A stretch of 5,247 nt of DNA, taken from the NCBI GenBank assembly GCA_945483255.1, contig CALYRP010000057.1:1-5247 (forward strand). The letters run 5' to 3'. Positions 1 through 5,247 of this stretch are shown here, piece by piece. The first letter of the stretch is position 1; the number at the start of each line of letters is the position of its first letter. Source of the stretch: an uncultured Pseudomonadota bacterium (GTDB taxonomy: Bacteria; Pseudomonadota; Alphaproteobacteria; Rs-D84). Under the pieces are notes generated by a model, which did no database searches, had not been told where the DNA came from, and saw only the letters and a program-made list of their open reading frames with translations. The position numbers and the translations under genes were made by a program.

Positions 1-1138
1 TTTCGAAAAGATTTAAATCATTATAATTAGAACTTGTTTCTTGCTGTTCGATTCTTAATTTTCTTCCATCAAGAAGCTTAATTCTTTTACCATATGTATT
101 AGCTACAACTTCTTTAGTTTTGTTATCCTGAGAATGGTTATAAATGTATGGAGCAAATGTTTCTATTGTATCATCAACTCCAGCCCTAAAAGCTTCTTTA
201 TGATTACTATCACTAATAAGAGAAAGATCATCTCTTCCTTCTGACACACAAGCTTTTATTGCTCTTGTTTCTGGAATATTTACATTTTTTCCGCCATTTC
301 CAGCATCTGCATTAACATGCTTTTCGCCATTTGCTTTCCACTTAATGCCAAAACCTTCTCCATCTTCTGTTTGTGTATAATCTTTTATTCCTTCGTCACT
401 GTAATAAAACTGATTTTTTATTTTTGTGTTTGTATCTACCGAAAGATTATTTAAGCCAGCTGCACGAGTATTAATTTTATTAGGATCAAGAACAGAAAAT
501 AAACTTTTACTTTTAGTTATGAAAGGCATATTTCTTCCAGAACTTTTATCGAACTTTACATAAATCTCAAATAATGCTATTGGCTTATCTCTATGCTCTT
601 TACCTATAACATATTTATAAATATCTGTATCTATAAAATTTTGATTAACATCACTGCAAAGAACGCTTCCAAACATCTTAGAAGTAGATACATATTTATC
701 TAATCTTGATGAGTTATTATCATATTTTTTGTCAATATCAGAGTTTAAATAAATAAAATACTTAAACTCATCAGTAGATATATCCGCATTACCATAATTA
801 ATGCTTGATGGTATTTGGAAATCTACTATCTCTTCAAGTGCAAATTCTTTTTTAGAAAGACTTTCGTTTACTACATATGAACTATATCTTCCAAATATTC
901 CTGTTAAAAGAGAAATAGAATCATAATAATAATCTTGAGCAATTGATTTTTCTGTAGTTGTATAAAAATCACTAAGGCCAGGAGAGTAATAATATCCAGT
1001 GTCCTCTTCTTTACCTTCTGAATTTATTCTTTTTACAGCCACAATTGTGTTTGGTGTATAATTACCATTATTTGTTGTTATTGCGATTCTTACATTATTT
1101 GTTAAATCTTGATAATTTATTTTACTTGTAATACTTAG
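1..1138 (-). CDS. Unknown protein, partial at both ends
   Basis: Reading the minus strand, one frame stays open from the breakpoint near 1138 to position 1, about 379 codons with no stop. Its first stop on the other side (TAA at 1169-1171) already lies in the argS sequence. There is no in-frame ATG until 674-676, some 154 codons in, so the true N-terminus is missing rather than located here; the C-terminus runs off the left edge. The product is rich in Asn, Asp, Ser, Lys and Tyr, with runs such as DTGYYYSPG, KYDNNSSRLDKY and GNGGKNVN. It shows no obvious membrane segment and only two cysteines. Eleven of 13 arginines are AGA, unlike the adjacent argS fragment. I do not recognise the family. 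The polar, Asn/Asp/Tyr-rich make-up would suit a large virion or surface protein of a phage or AT-rich bacterium, but that is only an impression. Coding status is well supported by the long open frame in AT-rich DNA. Confidence 0.75.
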
Positions 1139-1168
1139 TGCTAGGAAATGCCGCGGGACTGGATGATA
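1132..1168. other. Breakpoint joining unrelated sequences inside argS
   Basis: The argS frame on the plus strand is closed by TAA at 1129-1131. The unknown minus-strand frame is closed by TAA at 1169-1171. Both are open only in between, so the join must lie within this interval, most likely near 1138-1145, just before the first residues that read as ArgRS (GNAAGLDDIID). Base composition and arginine codon choice change abruptly here. I see no inverted repeat, tRNA end or transposon terminus at the join. It could be an assembly misjoin, or the edge of an inserted element that has split argS. Confidence 0.75.
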
Positions 1169-1707
1169 TTATTGATATTGCAAACGATGCGGTCGCTGCA
1201 CGTGTCGCAGAATCTGGTAAAAAATTAGATAATGAAACAATAAAAACAATCGCTTTGGCGGCGGTCAAATTTAATGATTTAATACACGATGTTAAATCAG
1301 ATTATATATTCGACCCATCGTCAATCACCAGTTTCGAAGGCAAAACCGGGCCATACATTTTGTACACTGCGGTTCGTTTGAATTCTGTTTTAAAACGCGC
1401 AAACGCGACAATATCAAAACCCGAACATTTTGATTTATCAGACGAAGAACGTAATTTGTTAATTGAAATTATGGATTTTGAAAAAACAATATTGTCCGCA
1501 TATGAAAATCGTGCAACCGATATGATTGCAAACTATGCATATGATTTGTGTCAATTAATCAATAATTTCTATCATAATTGTCCAATTTTACGCGATGATA
1601 TAAAACCAGAAATCAAAGCAGGGCGTTTATATATTGCTAAATTGGCATTTGACACATTGGCAACCACGATTGATTTGATGGGTTTAAAAATTCCGAGAGA
1701 GATGTAA
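1138..1707 (+). CDS. argS: Arginyl-tRNA synthetase, C-terminal fragment
   Basis: This is the C-terminal third of arginyl-tRNA synthetase, the class I enzyme that charges tRNA-Arg in the cytoplasm. The family is usually about 550-590 residues; only about 188 are present. Visible landmarks are the conserved FEGKTGPYILY stretch (residues 66-76), the helix ANYAYDLCQLINNFY followed by CPIL (131-151) in the DALR-type anticodon-binding domain, and the typical ending GLKIPREM. The Rossmann catalytic core with its HIGH motif is absent, so this piece alone cannot aminoacylate. The apparent GTG start at 1138 has no Shine-Dalgarno and sits on the breakpoint; it is not a true start. The gene ends in TAA, and the next gene begins 20 nt downstream, suggesting cotranscription. 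Seven of eight arginines are CGT or CGC. The fragment is either the end of an intact gene cut by a bad join or a real remnant. Confidence 0.9.
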   Translation: MLGNAAGLDDIIDIANDAVAARVAESGKKLDNETIKTIALAAVKFNDLIHDVKSDYIFDPSSITSFEGKTGPYILYTAVRLNSVLKRANATISKPEHFDLSDEERNLLIEIMDFEKTILSAYENRATDMIANYAYDLCQLINNFYHNCPILRDDIKPEIKAGRLYIAKLAFDTLATTIDLMGLKIPREM

Positions 1708-1712
1708 TGACA

Positions 1713-1719
1713 AAGGAAG
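1713..1719 (+). promoter_or_regulatory. Ribosome binding site for the gene at 1728
   Basis: AAGGAAG lies 8 nt before the ATG at 1728 and supports that start. It sits inside a five-codon frame (ATG at 1707-1709, TAA at 1722-1724, reading MTKEA) that overlaps the argS stop as TAATG. Confidence 0.7.
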
Positions 1720-1727
1720 CATAAAAC

Positions 1728-2474
1728 ATGAATAATAAACATCTTGAATTATTAAGAACATTATCACCAGAATTTTTTGGCAGAAACATGGTTCATCTTT
1801 TTGGTGACTGGTCAAAAGGCCCACGTGTTATTGCAATTTTATATCATACACTTGGTCATCATATGTGCAACGGCAGCAACCCTATAAATATGCCAAACAT
1901 AAAACATTTTCCAGGATTTCGTTATACTGTTTTAGATTACATAACTCCTGGTTATAACCATTTTTATGAAGATGTTTACGAAAATCAGTTTGTATTACCA
2001 AAAATGTATAAAAGCGTTTTGATACAGACACAACCTTTGACATGCAAAGTTAGAATAAAACCAAAACAAGGCGTTCTTTTCAAAGAAGCTCGCAAACTGT
2101 GTCAAAACTTTACTGACAAAGCAAATATTGACCTGGCTACCTTATGTACTCGTGAAGAATGTGAAGAATATACGAACGAATGCTATGAAGCATTAACAAA
2201 ATTGTTAAAAAAAGCAGATTTAATTGATAACGGATGTGGTTTAAATCAAAAAAAAGGTTCTGTCATATTAGCAGAAGAATTTAATAATTTGTTGTTCAGC
2301 CAAGGTATAATATTAAGACACCATAATGCAAACAAATATGCAGAATCTTACGAACAAAAACAGAAAACAATAAAAGATATCGTTTTGCACAAGCAAGCAA
2401 TGTTTGGCGAATTGAAACACGACAAAGCAAAATATCAACAAATAAAAGAAAATTTGAAACAAAGACAAAAATAA
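1728..2474 (+). CDS. Hypothetical protein, paralogue of the next gene
   Basis: The gene encodes 248 residues of unknown function. ATG is chosen because AAGGAAG stands 8 nt upstream; the gene follows argS by 20 nt in the same direction and ends in TAA directly followed by a second TAA. The protein looks soluble and basic, with no signal peptide or membrane segment. It has seven cysteines (47, 106, 125, 140, 145, 152, 170), three of them in a CTREECEEYTNEC segment, and a histidine cluster YHTLGHHMC at 39-47. Cysteine spacing does not match a zinc finger I know. The C-terminal third (about 153-233) aligns by eye with the following gene product: GSVILAEEFNNLL here against GSMILAQEMISLL there, then AMFGELKH against LMFGEIKH. 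The tail is lysine/glutamine-rich and probably helical. Weaker similarity is visible at the N-terminus (KHLEL versus KHIEL). I do not recognise a domain; it may be a lineage-restricted family. Confidence 0.85.
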   Translation: MNNKHLELLRTLSPEFFGRNMVHLFGDWSKGPRVIAILYHTLGHHMCNGSNPINMPNIKHFPGFRYTVLDYITPGYNHFYEDVYENQFVLPKMYKSVLIQTQPLTCKVRIKPKQGVLFKEARKLCQNFTDKANIDLATLCTREECEEYTNECYEALTKLLKKADLIDNGCGLNQKKGSVILAEEFNNLLFSQGIILRHHNANKYAESYEQKQKTIKDIVLHKQAMFGELKHDKAKYQQIKENLKQRQK

Positions 2475-2477
2475 TAA

Positions 2478-2484
2478 AAGGGGG
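2478..2484 (+). promoter_or_regulatory. Ribosome binding site deciding a TTG start
   Basis: AAGGGGG lies 5 nt before TTG at 2490. An in-frame TAA at 2475-2477 blocks any earlier start, and no in-frame ATG occurs until codon 54. This strong site therefore decides the unusual TTG start. Confidence 0.75.
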
Positions 2485-2489
2485 CTACA

Positions 2490-3257
2490 TTGTACGGGCA
2501 GGCATATAAACATATAGAATTGTTCAAAAAAATACCTTTTAAACAATTTGCCGCCAATGCAGATTTTATTGAAAAAGTCGTAACAAATCCCGAACAATAC
2601 GCCACATATGAAAATATATTAAAAGTATATTATTTCATATCTTCTGAAATGTGGGATCCATTAAATGTAAAACCTTTAATTACAAACGAAACAACAAAGA
2701 TTTGCTTTTATGATTTTATCCGCAAAAGAACAGACTTTATAAAAAAATTTAATTCGAACGAACAATTAAAAAAGAACAAGCCATATATGCGGTATAAACC
2801 AGCAAAAATATTTAACGGCATATTTAATAAACATGGTGAAAACCGACATTATAAAAGATATTACGGTTTGATTGCCCAACCAAAATATAAATCAAAAGAA
2901 TTAAAGCAAGAAGCTTATAAATGGCGAGACATGTTTATATCTTATGCGTATGTTTACAATAACGACCTGAATCTTTATACAAGAAATGATTATGTATTAC
3001 CAACAGAATGGGGCGAACATCTTTATGAAATCTTAAATAAATTATCTGAAAAAGCCGTCTTTTTTTACAAACAACGCGGTTCCATGATATTAGCACAAGA
3101 AATGATCAGCCTTTTAAGCAATCAATCTTTATTTACATGTTCTAACTATCGTATAAAGACCTGCAAAGAAAATCGACAAAAAGTTATGCGCCAAATACGC
3201 GAAAAGAAAGAATTAATGTTTGGCGAAATAAAACATAAACACCTTAAACAGCACTAA
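2490..3257 (+). CDS. Hypothetical protein, paralogue of the preceding gene
   Basis: The gene encodes 255 residues of unknown function, starting at TTG with a strong Shine-Dalgarno 5 nt upstream and lying 15 nt after the preceding stop, so the two are almost certainly cotranscribed. The product is strongly basic and aromatic (many Lys, Tyr, Phe), without signal peptide or membrane helix. Matches by eye to its neighbour are KHIELFKKI near the N-terminus, NDYVLP at 166-171 (neighbour NQFVLP at 86-91), RGSMILAQEMISLL at 196-209 and LMFGEIKH at 242-249. The two proteins have different lengths between these blocks, and the neighbour's cysteines are not conserved (only 72, 217 and 225 here). This fits an old tandem duplication. 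The Lys/Tyr-rich basic character would be compatible with nucleic acid binding, but no motif shows it. I do not recognise the family. No convincing terminator follows; the rplM promoter begins 27 nt downstream. Confidence 0.85.
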   Translation: MYGQAYKHIELFKKIPFKQFAANADFIEKVVTNPEQYATYENILKVYYFISSEMWDPLNVKPLITNETTKICFYDFIRKRTDFIKKFNSNEQLKKNKPYMRYKPAKIFNGIFNKHGENRHYKRYYGLIAQPKYKSKELKQEAYKWRDMFISYAYVYNNDLNLYTRNDYVLPTEWGEHLYEILNKLSEKAVFFYKQRGSMILAQEMISLLSNQSLFTCSNYRIKTCKENRQKVMRQIREKKELMFGEIKHKHLKQH

Positions 3258-3284
3258 GGTATTATATTACCATATAGATTTTTC

Positions 3285-3313
3285 TTGACTTTTGCGCGGG
3301 TTTAACACATACT
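3285..3313 (+). promoter_or_regulatory. Probable promoter of the rplM-rpsI operon
   Basis: The -35 element TTGACT (3285-3290, preceded by C to give CTTGAC) and the -10 element CATACT (3308-3313) are 17 bp apart. The -35 matches five of six consensus positions and the -10 four of six. Transcription would start near 3320, leaving a leader of about 35 nt before rplM. The extended CTTGAC form is typical of alphaproteobacterial housekeeping promoters. Confidence 0.7.
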
Positions 3314-3354
3314 ATGTCCGCTATTTTACTTAAACACTAAAAAGGTAAAAAACA

Positions 3355-3828
3355 ATGGCACAAACAAAATCATTAAAGAAAAGCGAATTAGAAGCCAAAT
3401 GGTATCTGATTGACGCGACAAATTGCACATTGGGACGTTTGGCGGCATATACTGCAAATATCCTGCGCGGCAAAAACAAACCAACATGGACACCAAACAT
3501 GGATTGTGGCGATCATGTTATCATTATCAACGCTGACAAGGTTGCATTATCTGGTCACAAAGATGAAAAAACAAAATTCTTTTGGCATTCACTTTGGACA
3601 GGCAGCACCAAAGAAAGAACTTTGGGTCAAATGCGTTCTGAAAAACCTGAAAAATTAATCACAAACGCTGTTAAACGCATGATGGGACGTCGTACAGCTG
3701 TTGCATTAGCAAACAAACGTTTGACTAAATTGCACGTTTATGCAGGCGCAGAACACAAACACGCTGCACAAAACCCAATCGTTATTGATTTTGCATCATT
3801 GAATCGTAAAAACAAAAGGGGCGAATAA
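3355..3828 (+). CDS. rplM: 50S ribosomal protein L13
   Basis: L13 is a large-subunit protein that binds 23S rRNA early in assembly. The 157-residue product shows the family pattern: KWYLIDATNCTLGRLA (15-30), ILRGKNKPTWTP (36-47), DCGDHVIIINADKVALSG (50-67), VYAGAEHKHAAQNP (128-141) and a tail LNRKNK as in alphaproteobacterial L13. Length is normal for the class. ATG is preceded by AAAGG at 9 nt. The stop overlaps the rpsI start by one base (TAATG), giving a coupled two-gene operon. Two places differ from the usual sequence: the HTGYPGG-type loop reads HSLWTGSTKERT (78-89), and the usual MLPxxxLG-type motif reads RMMGRRTAVALANKRL (108-123). The protein should still be functional, since flanking blocks are intact. 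Confidence 0.97.
   Translation: MAQTKSLKKSELEAKWYLIDATNCTLGRLAAYTANILRGKNKPTWTPNMDCGDHVIIINADKVALSGHKDEKTKFFWHSLWTGSTKERTLGQMRSEKPEKLITNAVKRMMGRRTAVALANKRLTKLHVYAGAEHKHAAQNPIVIDFASLNRKNKRGE
3815..3821 (+). promoter_or_regulatory. Ribosome binding site of rpsI inside rplM
   Basis: AAAGGGG lies within the last codons of rplM, 6 nt before the rpsI ATG. With the TAATG overlap it supports translational coupling of L13 and S9. Confidence 0.7.
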
Positions 3829-4361
3829 TGACAGAAACAAAGAAAACAGCAGCAACAAAAACAACAGCTGCAAAAACAACTGAAAAGAAAGCAGCCCCTG
3901 CAAAAAAAGCCGCTGCACCAAAAGCTGCTGCTAAAACAACCGCTGCAAAAGCAAGCGTTTCTTCTGCAAAATTAAATGGCGCTGTTTATGCAACAGGAAA
4001 AAGAAAAGATTCTATTGCACGCGTATATTTAATGCCAGGTAAAGGCAATATCACAATTAACGGCGTTGCAATGAAAGAATATTTCAAACGTCCGGTATTG
4101 CAAATGATTTTGGTACAACCATTTGACGTAACAAAACGCGATGGCGCATACGATGTTGTTGCGAAAGTTATTGGTGGTGGTTTATCAGGTCAAGCAGGCG
4201 CTGTAAAACATGGTATTTCCAAAGCATTGGAAAAAGCAGAACCAGAATTACGCAAAGCTTTGAAGGTCGCAGGGTTCCTTACACGCGACAGCCGTGTTGT
4301 TGAACGTAAACACTATGGGTTCCACAAAGCTCGTCGTTCTACACAGTTCAGCAAACGTTAA
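3828..4361 (+). CDS. rpsI: 30S ribosomal protein S9, N-terminally extended
   Basis: S9 sits in the small-subunit head, and its C-terminal tail reaches the P-site tRNA. The core, from about residue 51, contains ATGKRKDSIARVYLMPGKG (55-73), the signature GGGLSGQAGAVKHGISKAL (116-134), RDSRVVERKHYG (153-164) and the invariant ending KARRSTQFSKR with its terminal arginine. The usual protein is about 130 residues; this one has 177 because of a low-complexity Lys/Ala/Thr/Pro extension at residues 1-47 resembling histone H1 or AlgP-like tails. The start is secured by the Shine-Dalgarno and the one-base overlap with rplM. No ATG beginning directly at the core has a comparable ribosome binding site. 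The operon ends at the terminator 20 nt downstream. Confidence 0.97.
   Translation: MTETKKTAATKTTAAKTTEKKAAPAKKAAAPKAAAKTTAAKASVSSAKLNGAVYATGKRKDSIARVYLMPGKGNITINGVAMKEYFKRPVLQMILVQPFDVTKRDGAYDVVAKVIGGGLSGQAGAVKHGISKALEKAEPELRKALKVAGFLTRDSRVVERKHYGFHKARRSTQFSKR
3840..3953 (+). repeat. Low-complexity Lys/Ala/Thr codon tract in rpsI
   Basis: Irregular repetition of GCA/GCT/GCC, AAA and ACA/ACT codons encodes units such as KTTAAK, KKAA and PKAAAK. It is an in-frame degenerate repeat that could change length by slippage; no exact long repeat unit is present. Confidence 0.6.
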
Positions 4362-4381
4362 TATCGTTTGGAACAACAAAC

Positions 4382-4411
4382 AAAAAAACCGCCAAATTGG
4401 CGGTTTTTTTT
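4382..4411 (+). terminator. Rho-independent terminator, probably bidirectional
   Basis: The stem CCGCC/GGCGG (4389-4393 with 4399-4403) closes on a short AT loop and is followed by eight T. A run of seven A precedes it, so the minus strand also reads as stem plus T-tract. It ends rpsI on the plus strand and can end the convergent small gene (stop at 4428) on the minus strand. Confidence 0.9.
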
Positions 4412-4427
4412 ATTAAAATAAAAAACA

Positions 4428-4604
4428 TTAGCGATGTTTTACCATTTCTGATTTAACCACATTTTGTTTTAATTGTGCCAATTTATGAGATTGATGCAAA
4501 ATCCCAAAAGAAATTGCCAACCACATCAAACAAGCAATGGCTATGACCGCTTTATCTGCGCGTTCCAAATCTTTCCAATTGCGTTCCGATTCAATTTTTT
4601 TCAT
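4428..4604 (-). CDS. Small single-pass membrane protein, hypothetical
   Basis: The gene encodes 58 residues beginning MKKIESERNWKDLERADK. A charged N-terminus of about 18 residues is followed by one hydrophobic helix (AVIAIACLMWLAISFGIL) and a polar Lys/Gln/His tail. The ATG at 4602-4604 is preferred because AAAGGA (4611-4616) precedes it by 6 nt; an in-frame GTG at 4626-4628 would add eight residues but lacks such a site. The protein probably lies in the inner membrane; function and orientation are unknown. Its stop faces the rpsI terminator. The separate gene upstream on the same strand encodes a protein of the same plan. Support for coding comes from the ribosome binding site, a promoter-like sequence and the clean membrane segment, not from a recognised family. 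Confidence 0.7.
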   Translation of the reverse strand: MKKIESERNWKDLERADKAVIAIACLMWLAISFGILHQSHKLAQLKQNVVKSEMVKHR

Positions 4605-4631
4605 TTCAAATCCTTTGTTATTACACACTAT

Positions 4632-4659
4632 ACAATAACCGAAAAATAAATTTTGTCAA
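4632..4659 (-). promoter_or_regulatory. Probable promoter of the small gene at 4428-4604
   Basis: On the minus strand a perfect TTGACA (4654-4659, within CTTGACA) is followed after 16 bp by TATTGT (4632-4637), which matches four of six -10 positions. A better -10 match, TATAGT, lies farther away at a 21 bp spacing. The -35 begins only 3 nt after the stop codon of the preceding minus-strand gene. Confidence 0.55.
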
Positions 4660-4662
4660 GTT

Positions 4663-4872
4663 TTATCTGTTGTTCTGAACATTTAATGTGTCAGACTTTA
4701 TTTTTAAAACTTTTTCTATTTGTTTTTTGTTGTTTTGCGATTTTACATCTTGGGCACCGATTATGACCGCAGCCACCAAACCAGCCCCAAGCATCCAAGG
4801 CAAAACATCATACTTTACCATTATCCACATTGTTTCAAAAAATTTACGTGTATCAGATTTTTGATTTTTCAT
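4663..4872 (-). CDS. Small single-pass membrane protein, hypothetical
   Basis: The gene encodes 69 residues beginning MKNQKSDTRKFFETM. A basic, aromatic N-terminal part of about 25 residues (KYDVL) leads into one hydrophobic helix (PWMLGAGLVAAVIIGA), followed by a polar Lys/Gln/Asn tail that may be helical (NNKKQIEKVLKIKSD). ATG at 4870-4872 is preferred over the in-frame ATG at 4891-4893 because GGGGA (4878-4882) stands 5 nt before it. It shares its plan with the neighbouring small gene: charged N-terminus, one membrane helix, Lys/Gln-rich tail. I see only weak residue identity. Function is unknown; it is transcribed divergently from tig. A tail-containing assembly or regulatory micro-protein is possible but not shown. 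Confidence 0.7.
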   Translation of the reverse strand: MKNQKSDTRKFFETMWIMVKYDVLPWMLGAGLVAAVIIGAQDVKSQNNKKQIEKVLKIKSDTLNVQNNR

Positions 4873-4902
4873 AATTTTCCCCGTTTTATGCATCTGTATG
4901 AT

Positions 4903-4930
4903 AATCTATAAAATATACGAATATTGTCAA
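4903..4930 (-). promoter_or_regulatory. Probable promoter of the small gene at 4663-4872
   Basis: On the minus strand TTGACA (4925-4930, within CTTGACA) is followed after 16 bp by TAGATT (4903-4908), with TATAGA available at 15 bp; both match four of six -10 positions. The -35 hexamer and its CTTGACAA context recur in the promoter of the neighbouring small gene. Confidence 0.55.
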
Positions 4931-4951
4931 GACTATTTTTTAATCTTTATG

Positions 4952-4980
4952 TTGCGTTTTCCAAAAAATCTTTGTATAAT
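4952..4980 (+). promoter_or_regulatory. Probable promoter of tig
   Basis: A perfect -10 TATAAT (4975-4980) lies 17 bp after TTGCGT (4952-4957), which keeps only the TTG of the -35. The start would fall near 4987, giving a leader of roughly 25 nt before the tig ATG. It is back to back with the minus-strand promoter at 4903-4930. Confidence 0.6.
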
Positions 4981-5012
4981 CAGCCACAGTTTAACATCCA
5001 AAGGGAATTATT

Positions 5013-5247
5013 ATGTTTACAAAAGAAAAAAATAAAGATTTACATTATTCGATTTCCGGCAAAATTGCCGCAGAAGACTTACAAAAAGCAGCTGATGAAG
5101 TTTTATTAGAATTCGGAAAAACCGCTAAAATGCCTGGTTTCCGTGCTGGACATATTCCATTATCTGTATTGCGCCAAAAATATAATGGTCAAGCCTGGGG
5201 TGAAGCAATTGACAAGGCTTTGAATGCAGATTTGCAAAAATATTTAG
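5013..5247 (+). CDS. tig: Trigger factor, N-terminal part
   Basis: Trigger factor is the ribosome-bound chaperone that meets nascent chains at the exit tunnel; complete proteins have about 430-480 residues. Here 78 codons are present before the right edge. The ribosome-binding signature appears as KMPGFRAGHIPLSVLRQKY at residues 39-57, matching the family GFRxGxxP motif at the expected place. The preceding segment, including LHYSISGKIAAEDLQKAADE, fits the N-terminal domain. ATG is preceded by AAGGGA at 6 nt. The FKBP-like and C-terminal domains lie outside the window. In many bacteria tig is followed by clpP and clpX; that cannot be checked here. Confidence 0.93.
   Translation, partial: MFTKEKNKDLHYSISGKIAAEDLQKAADEVLLEFGKTAKMPGFRAGHIPLSVLRQKYNGQAWGEAIDKALNADLQKYL

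Noticed and set aside
1138..1140. GTG as a real start of a short ArgRS-like protein
   Set aside because: No Shine-Dalgarno, it lies on the breakpoint, and the product would be only the anticodon-binding domain; truncation explains it better.
1..1140. Transposon, integrase or attachment site explaining the join
   Set aside because: No transposase or integrase motif, terminal inverted repeat, direct repeat or tRNA end could be seen on either side.
2313..2597. Open minus-strand frame opposite the end of the first paralogue and start of the second
   Set aside because: It is antisense to two better supported genes, its product is a Phe/Cys/Leu-rich mirror of Lys/Gln codons, and it has no clear ribosome binding site.
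3258..3271. Small palindrome GGTA...TACC after the second paralogue, as a terminator
   Set aside because: Only four stem pairs around an AT loop, and the following T-run is short and offset; too weak for a terminator.
3410..3658. Open plus-strand frame inside rplM
   Set aside because: It lies in another frame of the clearly identified L13 gene and has no family resemblance.
4720..4911. Open plus-strand frame opposite the small gene at 4663-4872
   Set aside because: It is antisense to the minus-strand gene, which has the ribosome binding site, promoter and a clean membrane helix.
4924..5109. Open plus-strand frame across the tig promoter and tig start
   Set aside because: It overlaps tig in another frame; the tig product is recognised by its GFRxGxxP motif.

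Overview
The window has two parts of different origin. Positions 1 to about 1140 hold one uninterrupted minus-strand reading frame, cut at both ends, that I cannot assign to a family. It is very AT-rich and uses AGA for almost all arginines. From about 1140 onward the DNA looks like a low-GC alphaproteobacterium. The L13 protein is closest, as far as I recall the family, to alphaproteobacterial L13 (for example its LNRKN tail), and three promoters carry the CTTGAC -35 element typical of that class. An AT-rich, gut- or host-associated lineage is my inference and is not proven by the sequence.

Layout: (1) 1-1138, minus strand, unknown protein lacking both ends. (2) A breakpoint between 1132 and 1168, where that frame meets the headless C-terminal third of arginyl-tRNA synthetase (argS, to 1707). 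(3) Two closely spaced plus-strand genes, 1728-2474 and 2490-3257, of unknown function; their proteins look like diverged tandem paralogues. (4) A sigma70-type promoter at 3285-3313 drives rplM (L13) and rpsI (S9), joined by a 1-nt stop/start overlap and closed by a hairpin terminator at 4382-4411. (5) Two small minus-strand genes for single-pass membrane proteins (4428-4604 and 4663-4872), each with its own ribosome binding site and probable promoter. (6) A divergent promoter region, then the start of tig (trigger factor), which runs off the right edge.

The core theme is translation: a tRNA synthetase, two ribosomal proteins and the ribosome-associated chaperone. The uncharacterised material is the pair of paralogues behind argS and the pair of mini membrane proteins between the ribosomal operon and tig. 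The breakpoint at argS is the most striking structural feature. An assembly or binning chimera is the simplest explanation, and a real insertion (phage or island) is the alternative. I see no tRNA, rRNA, CRISPR array, insertion sequence or recognisable defence gene.
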